Part shown: positions 1 to 6,900 of the stretch, piece by piece
Numbering within the stretch: the first letter of the stretch is position 1
How the letters are laid out: each line of letters begins with the position of its first letter
Assembly (NCBI RefSeq): GCF_902506495.1
Contig: NZ_LR733265.1
Location: 1,384,868-1,448,867 of the forward strand
Source of the DNA: Pseudomonas sp. 8O
Lineage (GTDB): Bacteria; Pseudomonadota; Gammaproteobacteria; Pseudomonadales; Pseudomonadaceae
Length of the DNA: 64,000 bases
Direction of reading: 5' to 3'
The notes under the pieces: generated by a model
What the model saw: the letters and a program-made list of their open reading frames with translations, nothing else
Databases searched by the model: none
What the model was told of the DNA's origin: nothing
Made by a program: the position numbers and the translations under genes

Positions 1-944
1 CCGAGGCGCTTGAACAGGGCCATGTCCTTGTCCGCCTGCGGGTTGGCGGTGGTCAGCAGCTTCTCGCCATAGAAGATCGAGTTGGCGCCAGCCATGAAGG
101 CCAGGGCCTGCATCTGCTCATTCATCGCTTCGCGGCCCGCGGACAGGCGCACGTGGGACCTGGGCATCATGATCCGCGCCACGGCCAGGGTGCGGATGAA
201 ATCGAACGGGTCGACGTCCTTCTCCTCGGCCAGCGGCGTGCCCTTGACCTTGACCAGCATGTTGATCGGCACGCTTTCCGGATGCTCCGGCAGATTCGCC
301 AGCTGGATCAGCAGCCCAGCGCGGTCGTCAACCGACTCCCCCATGCCGAGAATGCCGCCAGAACAGATCTTCATCCCCGCTTCGCGCACGTAGGCCAGGG
401 TCTGCAGGCGCTCGCCGTAGGTGCGGGTGGTGATGATGTTGCCGTAGAACTCCGGCGAGGTATCGAGGTTGTGGTTGTAGTAGTCCAGCCCCGCTTCGGC
501 CAGCGCCTGGGTCTGCTCCTGATCGAGACGACCGAGGGTCATGCAGGTTTCCAGGCCGAGCTTCTTCACGCCTTTGACCATCTCCAATACGTAGGGCATG
601 TCCTTGACGGATGGATGTTTCCACGCCGCGCCCATGCAGAAGCGCGTGGAACCGATGGCCTTGGCCTCGGCGGCCGCCTCCAGCACCTTCTGCACTTCCA
701 TCAGTTTTTCCTTGTCCAGGCCGGTGTTGTAGTGGCCGGACTGCGGGCAGTACTTGCAGTCTTCCGGGCAGGCACCGGTCTTGATCGACAGCAGGGTCGA
801 GACCTGTACGCGGTTGGCATCGAAGTGCTGGCGATGCACGCTTTGCGCCTGGAACAGCAGGTCGTTGAAAGGCTGCTCGAACAGCGCGCGAACCTCGGCG
901 AGGCTCCAGTCGTGGCGGGTGGTGATTGCAGCGGTTGCGCTCAT
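1..944 (-). CDS. bioB: Biotin synthase BioB (3' end beyond window)
   Basis: Radical SAM enzyme that inserts sulfur into dethiobiotin, the last step of biotin synthesis, in the cytoplasm. Reading leftwards from the ATG at 944, the protein begins MSATAAITTRHDW. It has the radical-SAM cysteine motif CPEDCKYC near residues 59-66 and then typical BioB blocks such as YYNHNLDTSPE and CSGGILGMGE. The frame stays open to base 1, so the gene continues past the left edge; about 314 codons are visible, and the family is usually about 350. The gene is divergent from the small membrane gene at 1141. A BirA-like operator lies about 90-120 bp upstream, pointing to biotin-responsive repression. Identity is very secure. 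Confidence 0.97.
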   Translation of the reverse strand, partial: MSATAAITTRHDWSLAEVRALFEQPFNDLLFQAQSVHRQHFDANRVQVSTLLSIKTGACPEDCKYCPQSGHYNTGLDKEKLMEVQKVLEAAAEAKAIGSTRFCMGAAWKHPSVKDMPYVLEMVKGVKKLGLETCMTLGRLDQEQTQALAEAGLDYYNHNLDTSPEFYGNIITTRTYGERLQTLAYVREAGMKICSGGILGMGESVDDRAGLLIQLANLPEHPESVPINMLVKVKGTPLAEEKDVDPFDFIRTLAVARIMMPRSHVRLSAGREAMNEQMQALAFMAGANSIFYGEKLLTTANPQADKDMALFKRL

Positions 945-1032
945 CTGAGAAGTCCTTCGACGCTTGGTGGCATCTGTTGTCAGGCCCACACGGGGCATTC
1001 AGGCTTTGGCCATCATAAGTGGCGATTGGATG

Positions 1033-1064
1033 CTGTCAACCACAACAAAGACACAGGTTTACGT
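1033..1064 (-). promoter_or_regulatory. BirA-like biotin operator upstream of bioB
   Basis: Two inverted half-sites, CTGTCAACC at 1033-1041 and GGTTTACGT at 1056-1064, are separated by exactly 14 bases. This fits the bacterial BirA operator pattern TTGTAAACC-N14/16-GGTTTACAA, with two or three mismatches at the outer ends. It sits in the divergent region upstream of bioB. The match is read directly; control by BirA is inferred from family knowledge. Confidence 0.6.
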
Positions 1065-1140
1065 ATGATCAATTATTGACCAATAGAACTTATGTCATGG
1101 CACAAGGCCAAATGCTTACCCCTCCCACAGGATGTTCTGC

Positions 1141-1434
1141 ATGCAGGTTGAAGGTTTTTTCGAAGGGCTCGGCGAAGCGCTGGGTCGCGCCATCCGTTTC
1201 ATCGTCGACATGCTGTCCGGCGTGTTGGGTGCCATGGCCGATGCCATCGACGACTTTCTCCATGGCCTGGCCAGGGCCATTGGCATGGACGTGTCGATCT
1301 TCAGCATCATCCTGCTGATCATCGGCCTGCTGTTTCTGTTCAGCGGCGCTCGTTCGCTGTTGCGCGGCTCGATCATCGGCGGGGTGATCTGGCTGTTTCT
1401 CGGTCTGATCGTAATGGGCTGGCTCATCCGCTGA
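1141..1434 (+). CDS. Small membrane protein of unknown function
   Basis: A 97-residue protein between bioB and comF. The first half (MQVEGFFEGLGEALGRAIRF onwards) looks like an amphipathic helix rich in G, A and F. The second half has two hydrophobic stretches, about residues 53-70 (SIFSIILLIIGLLFLF) and 78-95 (IIGGVIWLFLGLIVMGWLI), so it is probably a two-pass inner-membrane protein. An in-frame ATG exists three codons upstream at 1132, but AGGA at 1129-1132 is spaced 8 bases from the ATG at 1141, which favours the later start. It is divergent from bioB and 43 bp before comF. I do not recognise a named family and assign no function. Confidence 0.7.
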   Translation: MQVEGFFEGLGEALGRAIRFIVDMLSGVLGAMADAIDDFLHGLARAIGMDVSIFSIILLIIGLLFLFSGARSLLRGSIIGGVIWLFLGLIVMGWLIR

Positions 1435-1477
1435 CGCTGACTAAACTCCAGGCACCACTGCTCATGGACGAGCTGCC

Positions 1478-2218
1478 ATGTCGCCATTCGATCTCGCCTC
1501 ACTGTCACGCCTTGCCTGGCTACGCCAACGGCGTCATTGCCAGCTTTGCGACGAAGCCACCGACCACCCCACGCACAACATCTGCACCGCCTGCGAGACC
1601 GAGTTGCCCTGGCTCGGAGCGCAATGTCAGATCTGTGCGGTGCCAATGCCGGCACACGGCATGATCTGCGGCGCCTGCCAGAACAAGCCGCCGAGTTTCA
1701 GCCGTGTGGAAGCGCCCTGGCGCTATGCCTTTCCCGTCGACAACCTGATCACCCGCTTCAAGCACCAGGCGCAATGGCCATACGGCCGTCTGCTCGCTGA
1801 ACTACTGGCCGAACACCTGCGCCATGCCTTCGATGAAGGGCTGCCTCGCCCACAGGCGCTGCTGCCGGTGCCGCTGGCCCGCAAGCGCCAGCGACGACGC
1901 GGCTTCAATCAGGCACAGATGCTCGCCGACTGGCTGGGTACCAGCCTGAAGCTGCCGGTGCAAAATGACTGGCTCCAGCGCCGCGTCGATACACCCGCAC
2001 AGCAAGGGTTGGATGCCGCAACGCGCAAGCGCAATCTGCGTCAGGCCTTCAGCCTGGAACTGCAAGCCAAGGTCGCCGGCGCTCATCTGGCGCTGGTCGA
2101 CGACGTGCTCACCACAGGCGCCACGGCGGGCGTGCTCGCCCACCTGCTGCGTCGCGCTGGCGCCCTGCGCGTCGATGTGTATTGCCTGGCACGTACGCCA
2201 CGGCCGGGCGATGGCTGA
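1478..2218 (+). CDS. comF: ComF family phosphoribosyltransferase-like protein
   Basis: A 246-residue ComF-type protein, the family linked to DNA uptake in naturally competent bacteria. The N-terminus has zinc-finger-like cysteine pairs: CQLC and CTAC near residues 22-40, then CQIC and CGAC near residues 51-69. The C-terminal half is a type I phosphoribosyltransferase fold with the PRPP-binding loop LALVDDVLTTGATA near residues 203-216. It lies just downstream of the small membrane gene and 61 bp before modE, all on the + strand. The family role in processing single-stranded DNA during transformation is known only in outline. Nothing here shows competence in this strain. Confidence 0.9.
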   Translation: MSPFDLASLSRLAWLRQRRHCQLCDEATDHPTHNICTACETELPWLGAQCQICAVPMPAHGMICGACQNKPPSFSRVEAPWRYAFPVDNLITRFKHQAQWPYGRLLAELLAEHLRHAFDEGLPRPQALLPVPLARKRQRRRGFNQAQMLADWLGTSLKLPVQNDWLQRRVDTPAQQGLDAATRKRNLRQAFSLELQAKVAGAHLALVDDVLTTGATAGVLAHLLRRAGALRVDVYCLARTPRPGDG

Positions 2219-2279
2219 CTTGACGCGCCTGGCGCAGTCACGCACCGTGCCCGACATCCTCCCTGGCAACGCCTGAACC

Positions 2280-3044
2280 ATGTCGCAGCTCGATTCCATC
2301 GCCCAATTGCTCAGCCGCCGCCCGAAACGCCTGGCCCTGCTCGAGCAGATCGCCGAACAAGGCTCCATCACCCGCGCCGCCAAAGCCGTCGGGCTGAGCT
2401 ACAAGGCGGCCTGGGATGCCATCGACGAGCTGAACAACCTGTCCGAGCAGCCCCTGGTCAGCCGCAGCGTCGGAGGCAAGGGCGGCGGTGGCGCGCGCCT
2501 GACACCCGCTGGCGAACGCCTGCTGGCGCTGCAGCAACGCCTGCAGGTATTGCAGACGCAACTGTTGCAGGCCGCCGGTGACGATGCCGACCTGGAGCTA
2601 CTCGGCCGCCTGATGCTACGCACCAGTGCGCGCAACCAACTGACCGGTCGTGTACGCGCGATTCACACCCACGGGCACAACGACCTGATCGATATCGAAC
2701 TACCAGGCGGCGGCCACCTGCAGGCGCAGATCACCCATGACAGCACGGAAAACCTGCAACTGAGCGAAGGCAGTAACGTGGTAGCCCTGATCAAGGCTGG
2801 ATGGCTGGAATTGCAGCCACTACAGGCTCCTCGTGCCGAACAGCACAACGCACTCGAAGGCCGCATCGAAAAGATTCTGCCGGCCAACGACGGCCCCAGC
2901 GACGTGCGCATCAGTCTGCCCGGCGGCCAGACCCTGTGTGCCCTGATCGAATCCGCTCGGCTGGCCGAGCTGGGCCTGCGCGTCGGTGATCCGGTGCGCG
3001 CGCAGTTCGCCGCCAGTCAGGTGCTGCTCGGCACTCAACTATAG
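2280..3044 (+). CDS. modE: Molybdate-responsive transcriptional regulator ModE
   Basis: A 254-residue ModE-type regulator. An N-terminal winged helix of the LysR-like type (residues about 15-80, with GSITRAAKAVGLSYKAAWDAI) is followed by two TOBE/Mop molybdate-binding domains at about 125-185 and 195-253. In the ModE family, molybdate binding to the Mop pair activates repression of modABC uptake genes and activation of molybdoenzyme genes. No modABC genes are adjacent here, so the regulator is an orphan in this window. Full family length; the start at 2280 has only a weak ribosome-binding site. The family call is secure, the target genes unknown. Confidence 0.92.
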   Translation: MSQLDSIAQLLSRRPKRLALLEQIAEQGSITRAAKAVGLSYKAAWDAIDELNNLSEQPLVSRSVGGKGGGGARLTPAGERLLALQQRLQVLQTQLLQAAGDDADLELLGRLMLRTSARNQLTGRVRAIHTHGHNDLIDIELPGGGHLQAQITHDSTENLQLSEGSNVVALIKAGWLELQPLQAPRAEQHNALEGRIEKILPANDGPSDVRISLPGGQTLCALIESARLAELGLRVGDPVRAQFAASQVLLGTQL

Positions 3045-3094
3045 GGCGGGCGCCACCCGCTAATAGCGCTAACGGCGGGTTACATCCGCCCTAC
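3042..3094. repeat. Imperfect inverted repeat GGGCGG...CCGCCC
   Basis: Immediately after the modE stop, TAGGGCGGG at the left pairs with CATCCGCCCTA at the right around an inner CACCCGC/GGCGGGT arm. The right arm (GGCGGGTTACATCCGCCCTAC) has a near copy at about 28632-28650 (GGCGGGTTACACCGGCCCTAC), so it is a dispersed repeat. It may also act as a 3' hairpin for modE. Confidence 0.5.
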
Positions 3095-3142
3095 GTTTAG
3101 CGCAAGCCGGTAGACTGGGCGCCCACTCACGCGGAGCCGCTC

Positions 3143-4117
3143 ATGAGTCATCCTTTTTCCACCCTCACCCCGGATCTGGTGCTTGATGCCGTGGAGAGCA
3201 TCGGCTACCTCAGCGACGCCCGCGTATTGGCACTCAACAGCTACGAGAACCGCGTCTATCAGGTAGGCATTGAGGGCGAAACGCCGCTGATCGCCAAGTT
3301 CTATCGCCCGGATCGCTGGAGCGATGCGGCGATCCGCGAGGAGCACAGTTTCAGTGCCGAGCTGGCCGAGCATGAGGTCCCGGTGGTGGCGCCACAGGCG
3401 CGCGATGGCGAGACACTGTTCGAGCACGGCGGCTTCCGCTTCGCCCTGTTTCCCCGTCGTGGTGGCCGCGCACCGGAGCCGGGCAATCTCGAGCAGCTGT
3501 ATCGCCTCGGCCAGTTGCTCGGACGCATGCACGCCATCGGCGCCAGCCGTCCTTTCGCTCATCGTGAAACCCTGGCTGTGGACAACTTCGGCCATGCAGC
3601 CCTGGCCTCCCTGCTCGACGGCGGTTTCGTGCCGCGCAGCCTGCTGCCCGCGTACGAATCGGTAGCGCGCGATCTGCTCGCGCGCCTCGATGAACTGTTC
3701 GCCCGCGTACGCTATACACCGATTCGCCTGCATGGCGATTGTCACCCGGGCAACCTGCTGCACCGCGATGACGCCTTCCATGTCGTCGACCTCGACGACT
3801 GCCGCATGGGCCCGGCTGTGCAGGACCTGTGGATGATGCTGGCCGGCGAGCGTCATGAGCGCCTCGGCCAGTTGGCCGAACTGGTCGACGGCTACCAGGA
3901 ATTCCACGACTTCGCCGCCCGCGAGCTGCCGTTGATCGAAGGCCTGCGCGCCCTGCGTCTGATGCATCACAGCGCCTGGATCGCCCGCCGCTGGGACGAC
4001 CCGGCGTTCCCCCTGGCCTTCCCCTGGTTTGCCGGTGAACGCTACTGGGGCGATCAGATTCTCTCTCTGCGCGAACAGATGGCCGCACTGGACGAAGAGC
4101 CGCTGAGACTGTTCTGA
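3143..4117 (+). CDS. srkA: Stress response kinase A (SrkA/YihE)
   Basis: A 324-residue Ser/Thr protein kinase of the YihE/SrkA family, with an aminoglycoside-phosphotransferase-like fold. The catalytic loop reads LHGDCHPGNLL near residues 197-207 and the metal-binding DLDD near 216-219, both standard for the fold. In E. coli, SrkA protects stressed cells from MazEF-type death pathways and is cytoplasmic; that role is known for the family and inferred here. The start is supported by GGAG about 7 bases upstream of the ATG. It is a single-gene unit between two repeats; no dsbA neighbour is present, unlike in enterics. Confidence 0.93.
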   Translation: MSHPFSTLTPDLVLDAVESIGYLSDARVLALNSYENRVYQVGIEGETPLIAKFYRPDRWSDAAIREEHSFSAELAEHEVPVVAPQARDGETLFEHGGFRFALFPRRGGRAPEPGNLEQLYRLGQLLGRMHAIGASRPFAHRETLAVDNFGHAALASLLDGGFVPRSLLPAYESVARDLLARLDELFARVRYTPIRLHGDCHPGNLLHRDDAFHVVDLDDCRMGPAVQDLWMMLAGERHERLGQLAELVDGYQEFHDFAARELPLIEGLRALRLMHHSAWIARRWDDPAFPLAFPWFAGERYWGDQILSLREQMAALDEEPLRLF

Positions 4118-4388
4118 GGCGCCATCTCGATGCCGTCAGGTAGGGTGCGCCGCTCGCACCGCTGACTGCCCAAGCGGCGGCAAGGGTCAGCCACTGCCCA
4201 GATCATCGCGGGACTGATCATCAGCCCGCACAGCGCGCCGACCGATACAGTTGCACACGCCGCGTAAAGTTTGCCTTACGACTTTGCCGGCGCTGCGGTG
4301 TACGGAAAAAGCTGAACGAACAGACAAGGCAGCGGACAGAGCGCTAGAATTTCGCGGCAACCGTTAGTTGCCTAACCAAGGATTCTCG

Positions 4389-5282
4389 ATGGCTACCGCC
4401 AACCCGCAACGCGGGTACATTCTGGGTCTCACCGCCTACATCATCTGGGGCCTGTTCCCCCTCTACTTCAAAGCCCTGCAAAGCGTGCCGGCGATGGAGA
4501 TCATCGTGCACCGCGTGCTCTGGTCCGCGCTGTTCGGCGGCCTGCTGCTGCTCGTCTGGAAGCACCCTGGCTGGTGGCGCGAGCTGCGCGACAACCCCAA
4601 ACGCCTGGCAGTGCTGGCCGGCTGCGGCCTGCTGATCGCGACCAACTGGCTGGTGTACGTGTGGGCGGTGAACAACGACCGCATGATCGAAGCCAGCCTG
4701 GGCTACTACATCAACCCGTTGATCAACGTGTTGCTCGGTCTGCTGATTCTCGGCGAGCGCCTGCGTCGCCTGCAGTGGCTGGCCGTCGCACTGGCCGCAC
4801 TGGGCGTGCTGCAGCAGCTATGGCAGGTCGGCAGCCTGCCCTGGGTGTCGCTGGTGCTGGCGCTGACCTTCGGTTTCTATGGATTGATCCGCAAACAAGC
4901 GCCCGTGGCGGCACTGCCCGGGCTGGTGGTGGAAACCTGGCTGCTGGTGCCGGTGGCGCTGGCCTGGTTGGTTCTGCACCCTACAGCGATGAGCAGCCAG
5001 GCCAGCTTCTGGACCAGCAGCGAGGCACTGTGGCTGGCCGCCGCCGGGCCGATCACCCTGGTGCCGCTGGTGTGCTTCAACGCCGCGGCGCGGCATCTGC
5101 CGTACACCACGCTAGGCTTCCTGCAATATCTGGCTCCGACCCTGGTGCTGCTGCAGGCCATCCTGCTGTTCGATGAGCACTTCTCGCCGAGCACCCTGCT
5201 CGCCTTCGCCTGCATCTGGGCCGGACTTTTTGTATACAGCCTGGATATCTGGCTGAACCTGCGCAAGCGCTCGAACGCTTAA
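4389..5282 (+). CDS. rarD: EamA/DMT family transporter RarD
   Basis: A 297-residue inner-membrane protein with about ten hydrophobic helices and the RarD opening GYILGLTAYIIWGLFPLYFK. RarD proteins belong to the drug/metabolite transporter superfamily. Substrates are poorly defined; E. coli rarD was linked to chloramphenicol sensitivity. An in-frame extension to 4368 exists, but AAGGA at 4378-4382 sits 6 bases from the ATG at 4389, which fixes the start. About 270 bp of noncoding sequence precedes it, including a short GTAGGGTGCGCC-type repeat at 4140-4160 and an imperfect palindrome CGTAA...TTACG near 4263-4280. It converges on gcvR. Confidence 0.9.
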   Translation: MATANPQRGYILGLTAYIIWGLFPLYFKALQSVPAMEIIVHRVLWSALFGGLLLLVWKHPGWWRELRDNPKRLAVLAGCGLLIATNWLVYVWAVNNDRMIEASLGYYINPLINVLLGLLILGERLRRLQWLAVALAALGVLQQLWQVGSLPWVSLVLALTFGFYGLIRKQAPVAALPGLVVETWLLVPVALAWLVLHPTAMSSQASFWTSSEALWLAAAGPITLVPLVCFNAAARHLPYTTLGFLQYLAPTLVLLQAILLFDEHFSPSTLLAFACIWAGLFVYSLDIWLNLRKRSNA

Positions 5283-5448
5283 CCCGGCGGTGCGCACGGC
5301 CACCCTACGGGGGTTCGCGAACACCGTAGGGTGTCGCGGGCCCACCTAGGCCGTGTGCACCGGCTTTCCTGCTAGCGCTCGCTGAACAGAAAACATCCAC
5401 CCAGCGCCAAGCCTCGCCAGCCCTGGCGCGGCGCCTGTCATCCGCGGC

Positions 5449-5569
5449 TTATCCACAGATCCATCCCCGATATTTGTGCACAAGCCATTGATCCTGCTGA
5501 ATTTTTAGCCAGCCAATGAAAAGCCCCGGGGCACTAGGTAGTGCGCCGGGGCTCCCCAGTTTATCCACA
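5449..5569. other. Two consensus DnaA boxes in convergent intergenic region
   Basis: TTATCCACA occurs exactly at 5449-5457 and again at 5561-5569, both in the same orientation and 112 bp apart, between the convergent rarD and gcvR genes. The rest of this 312-bp gap holds a GTGCGCACGG...CACCCTAC-type repeat at 5288-5335 and the gcvR terminator. The 9-mers match the E. coli consensus. A DnaA titration role is only a possibility; no AT-rich unwinding region or dnaA/dnaN neighbour suggests an origin. Confidence 0.35.
5516..5553 (-). terminator. Rho-independent terminator of gcvR
   Basis: On the minus strand AGCCCCGGCGCACTA pairs with TAGTGCCCCGGGGCT (one mismatch) around a two-base loop and is followed by TTTTC. 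This is a strong intrinsic terminator about 40 bp past the gcvR stop. Confidence 0.85.
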
Positions 5570-5594
5570 GGCTGATCCACCTATGCCGTGGATA

Positions 5595-6113
5595 TCAATC
5601 CTCGGCGCGCAGATTCAGCTCCACCATCAGGTCATCGGCCAGGGTTTCCAGGCGTGCCTGCAATTGCTCCAGCGCCAGCGTCTCCGGCACGGCCAGCAGC
5701 GCTTCGGCGGTGAACAGCAACTCGCCGCTCATTGGCGCTGGCGCCACCTCGGTCAGCAGGCTCTCCAGGTTGACGCCCTGCTCGGCCAGCACACGGGTGA
5801 TATCGCGGACGATACCGGGCCGGTCGTTACCCACCAATTCCAGACGAATCGCGGTGAAGCGCCCGCCCGGTTCGCTGCCGCTCGCTGCCAGTTGCACACG
5901 AATGCCCTGTGCACTGAGGGCTTCGAGCTCCTTGATCAGGCCACCATGGGCCTCGGCCGGCACATCCACCCGCACGATTCCGGCGAACTGCCCGGCCATG
6001 CGCGCCATGCGGCTCTCCAGCCAGTTGCCGCCATGGTTGGCCACGCAGCCGGCCAGACGCTCGACCAGACCCGGTTGATCCTCGGCAATCACCGTCAGTA
6101 CCAGATGGTCCAT
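5595..6113 (-). CDS. gcvR: Glycine cleavage system transcriptional repressor GcvR (double ACT)
   Basis: A 172-residue protein made of two ACT domains (about residues 4-75 and 85-165) with the openings LVLTVIAEDQPGLVERLAG and RLELVGNDRPGIVRDITRV. In E. coli, GcvR binds glycine and antagonises the activator GcvA of the gcv operon. It has no DNA-binding domain of its own, and none is visible here. GAGG lies 7 bases upstream of the ATG, and a strong terminator follows the stop. It is probably cotranscribed with the upstream GNAT gene, 33 bp away. The link to glycine metabolism fits the later betaine/sarcosine/glycine cluster but is not physical. Confidence 0.88.
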   Translation of the reverse strand: MDHLVLTVIAEDQPGLVERLAGCVANHGGNWLESRMARMAGQFAGIVRVDVPAEAHGGLIKELEALSAQGIRVQLAASGSEPGGRFTAIRLELVGNDRPGIVRDITRVLAEQGVNLESLLTEVAPAPMSGELLFTAEALLAVPETLALEQLQARLETLADDLMVELNLRAED

Positions 6114-6146
6114 GTACTACCTCACTCGTTCACAGGATTAGGAAGG

Positions 6147-6596
6147 TCAGCCGCGTAGCGACAACCAATAGGTGAAGAACTGCTCGTCACGCACATAGCC
6201 AAGCCGCTGGTAAAGGCTCTGACCGGCCAGATTGGTCTTCGCCGTCTCCAGTTGCAGACCGCAGGCGCCGGTCGCCTCGGCATGCGCGCGAGCGGCATTC
6301 ATCAGCGCCTCGCCAACACCCGAACGGCGCGCGCTTTCGTCGACATACAGATCGCTGAGCAACCAGGCCGGTTCCAGCGCCAACGAAGAATGAAAGGGAT
6401 AAAGCTGCACGAAGCCCTGCGCGGCGCCCTGCTCGTCGCGGGCGATGAACAACTGTGAATCCCCACGCTGCAGGCGCAGGTCAAGGAAAGCGGCGATCTC
6501 CGCCTCGTCGCGCGGCACTTGATAGAAGCGCAGATAGCCAGCAAACAGACGGGTGAGATCGCCAAGGTCGGCAGCAACAGCAGCAGATACCGTCAT
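6147..6596 (-). CDS. GNAT family N-acetyltransferase
   Basis: A 149-residue GNAT-fold protein. The acetyl-CoA binding region is visible as LYVDESARRSGVGEALMNAA near residues 86-105 (motif A, RxxGxG/A), followed by the β5-α4 part LQLETAKTNLAGQSLYQRLGYVRDE. The acceptor substrate cannot be read from sequence. GGAG is placed 6 bases before the ATG at 6596. It lies upstream of gcvR on the same strand with a short gap, so both may share a transcript. Its promoter region is shared with the divergent glcB. Confidence 0.88.
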   Translation of the reverse strand: MTVSAAVAADLGDLTRLFAGYLRFYQVPRDEAEIAAFLDLRLQRGDSQLFIARDEQGAAQGFVQLYPFHSSLALEPAWLLSDLYVDESARRSGVGEALMNAARAHAEATGACGLQLETAKTNLAGQSLYQRLGYVRDEQFFTYWLSLRG

Positions 6597-6900
6597 GGCG
6601 GGCTCCAGGATGCTCGAGAAAACAGTATAGGCGAGGAGGCGTAGGCCATATTGGCGCTGTTGTCAGTAGTCAGCCCAATTAATCGTGTACGGTTTTGATT
6701 ATTTTATGGAACAATAGCGCACTTTTTTGCACACATAGCGTATTGATCGTGACCATAAATAGTCTTTTGGTCGCAGACTGACGCTACCCCGCTGCATTTA
6801 CCCAGGTTCTTGATGTAGTATGCCGCGCTTTGGACTACAAGACGGAAAACCCGTCGCCAAAGCGGCTATTGAGTAGAGCTCAGAGAGAGTGAGGCAAGTG

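Noticed and set aside
2211..2276. 21-codon frame between comF and modE
   Set aside because: Short, overlaps comF by 8 bases in another frame, and lacks a ribosome-binding site; it looks like chance coding in GC-rich DNA.
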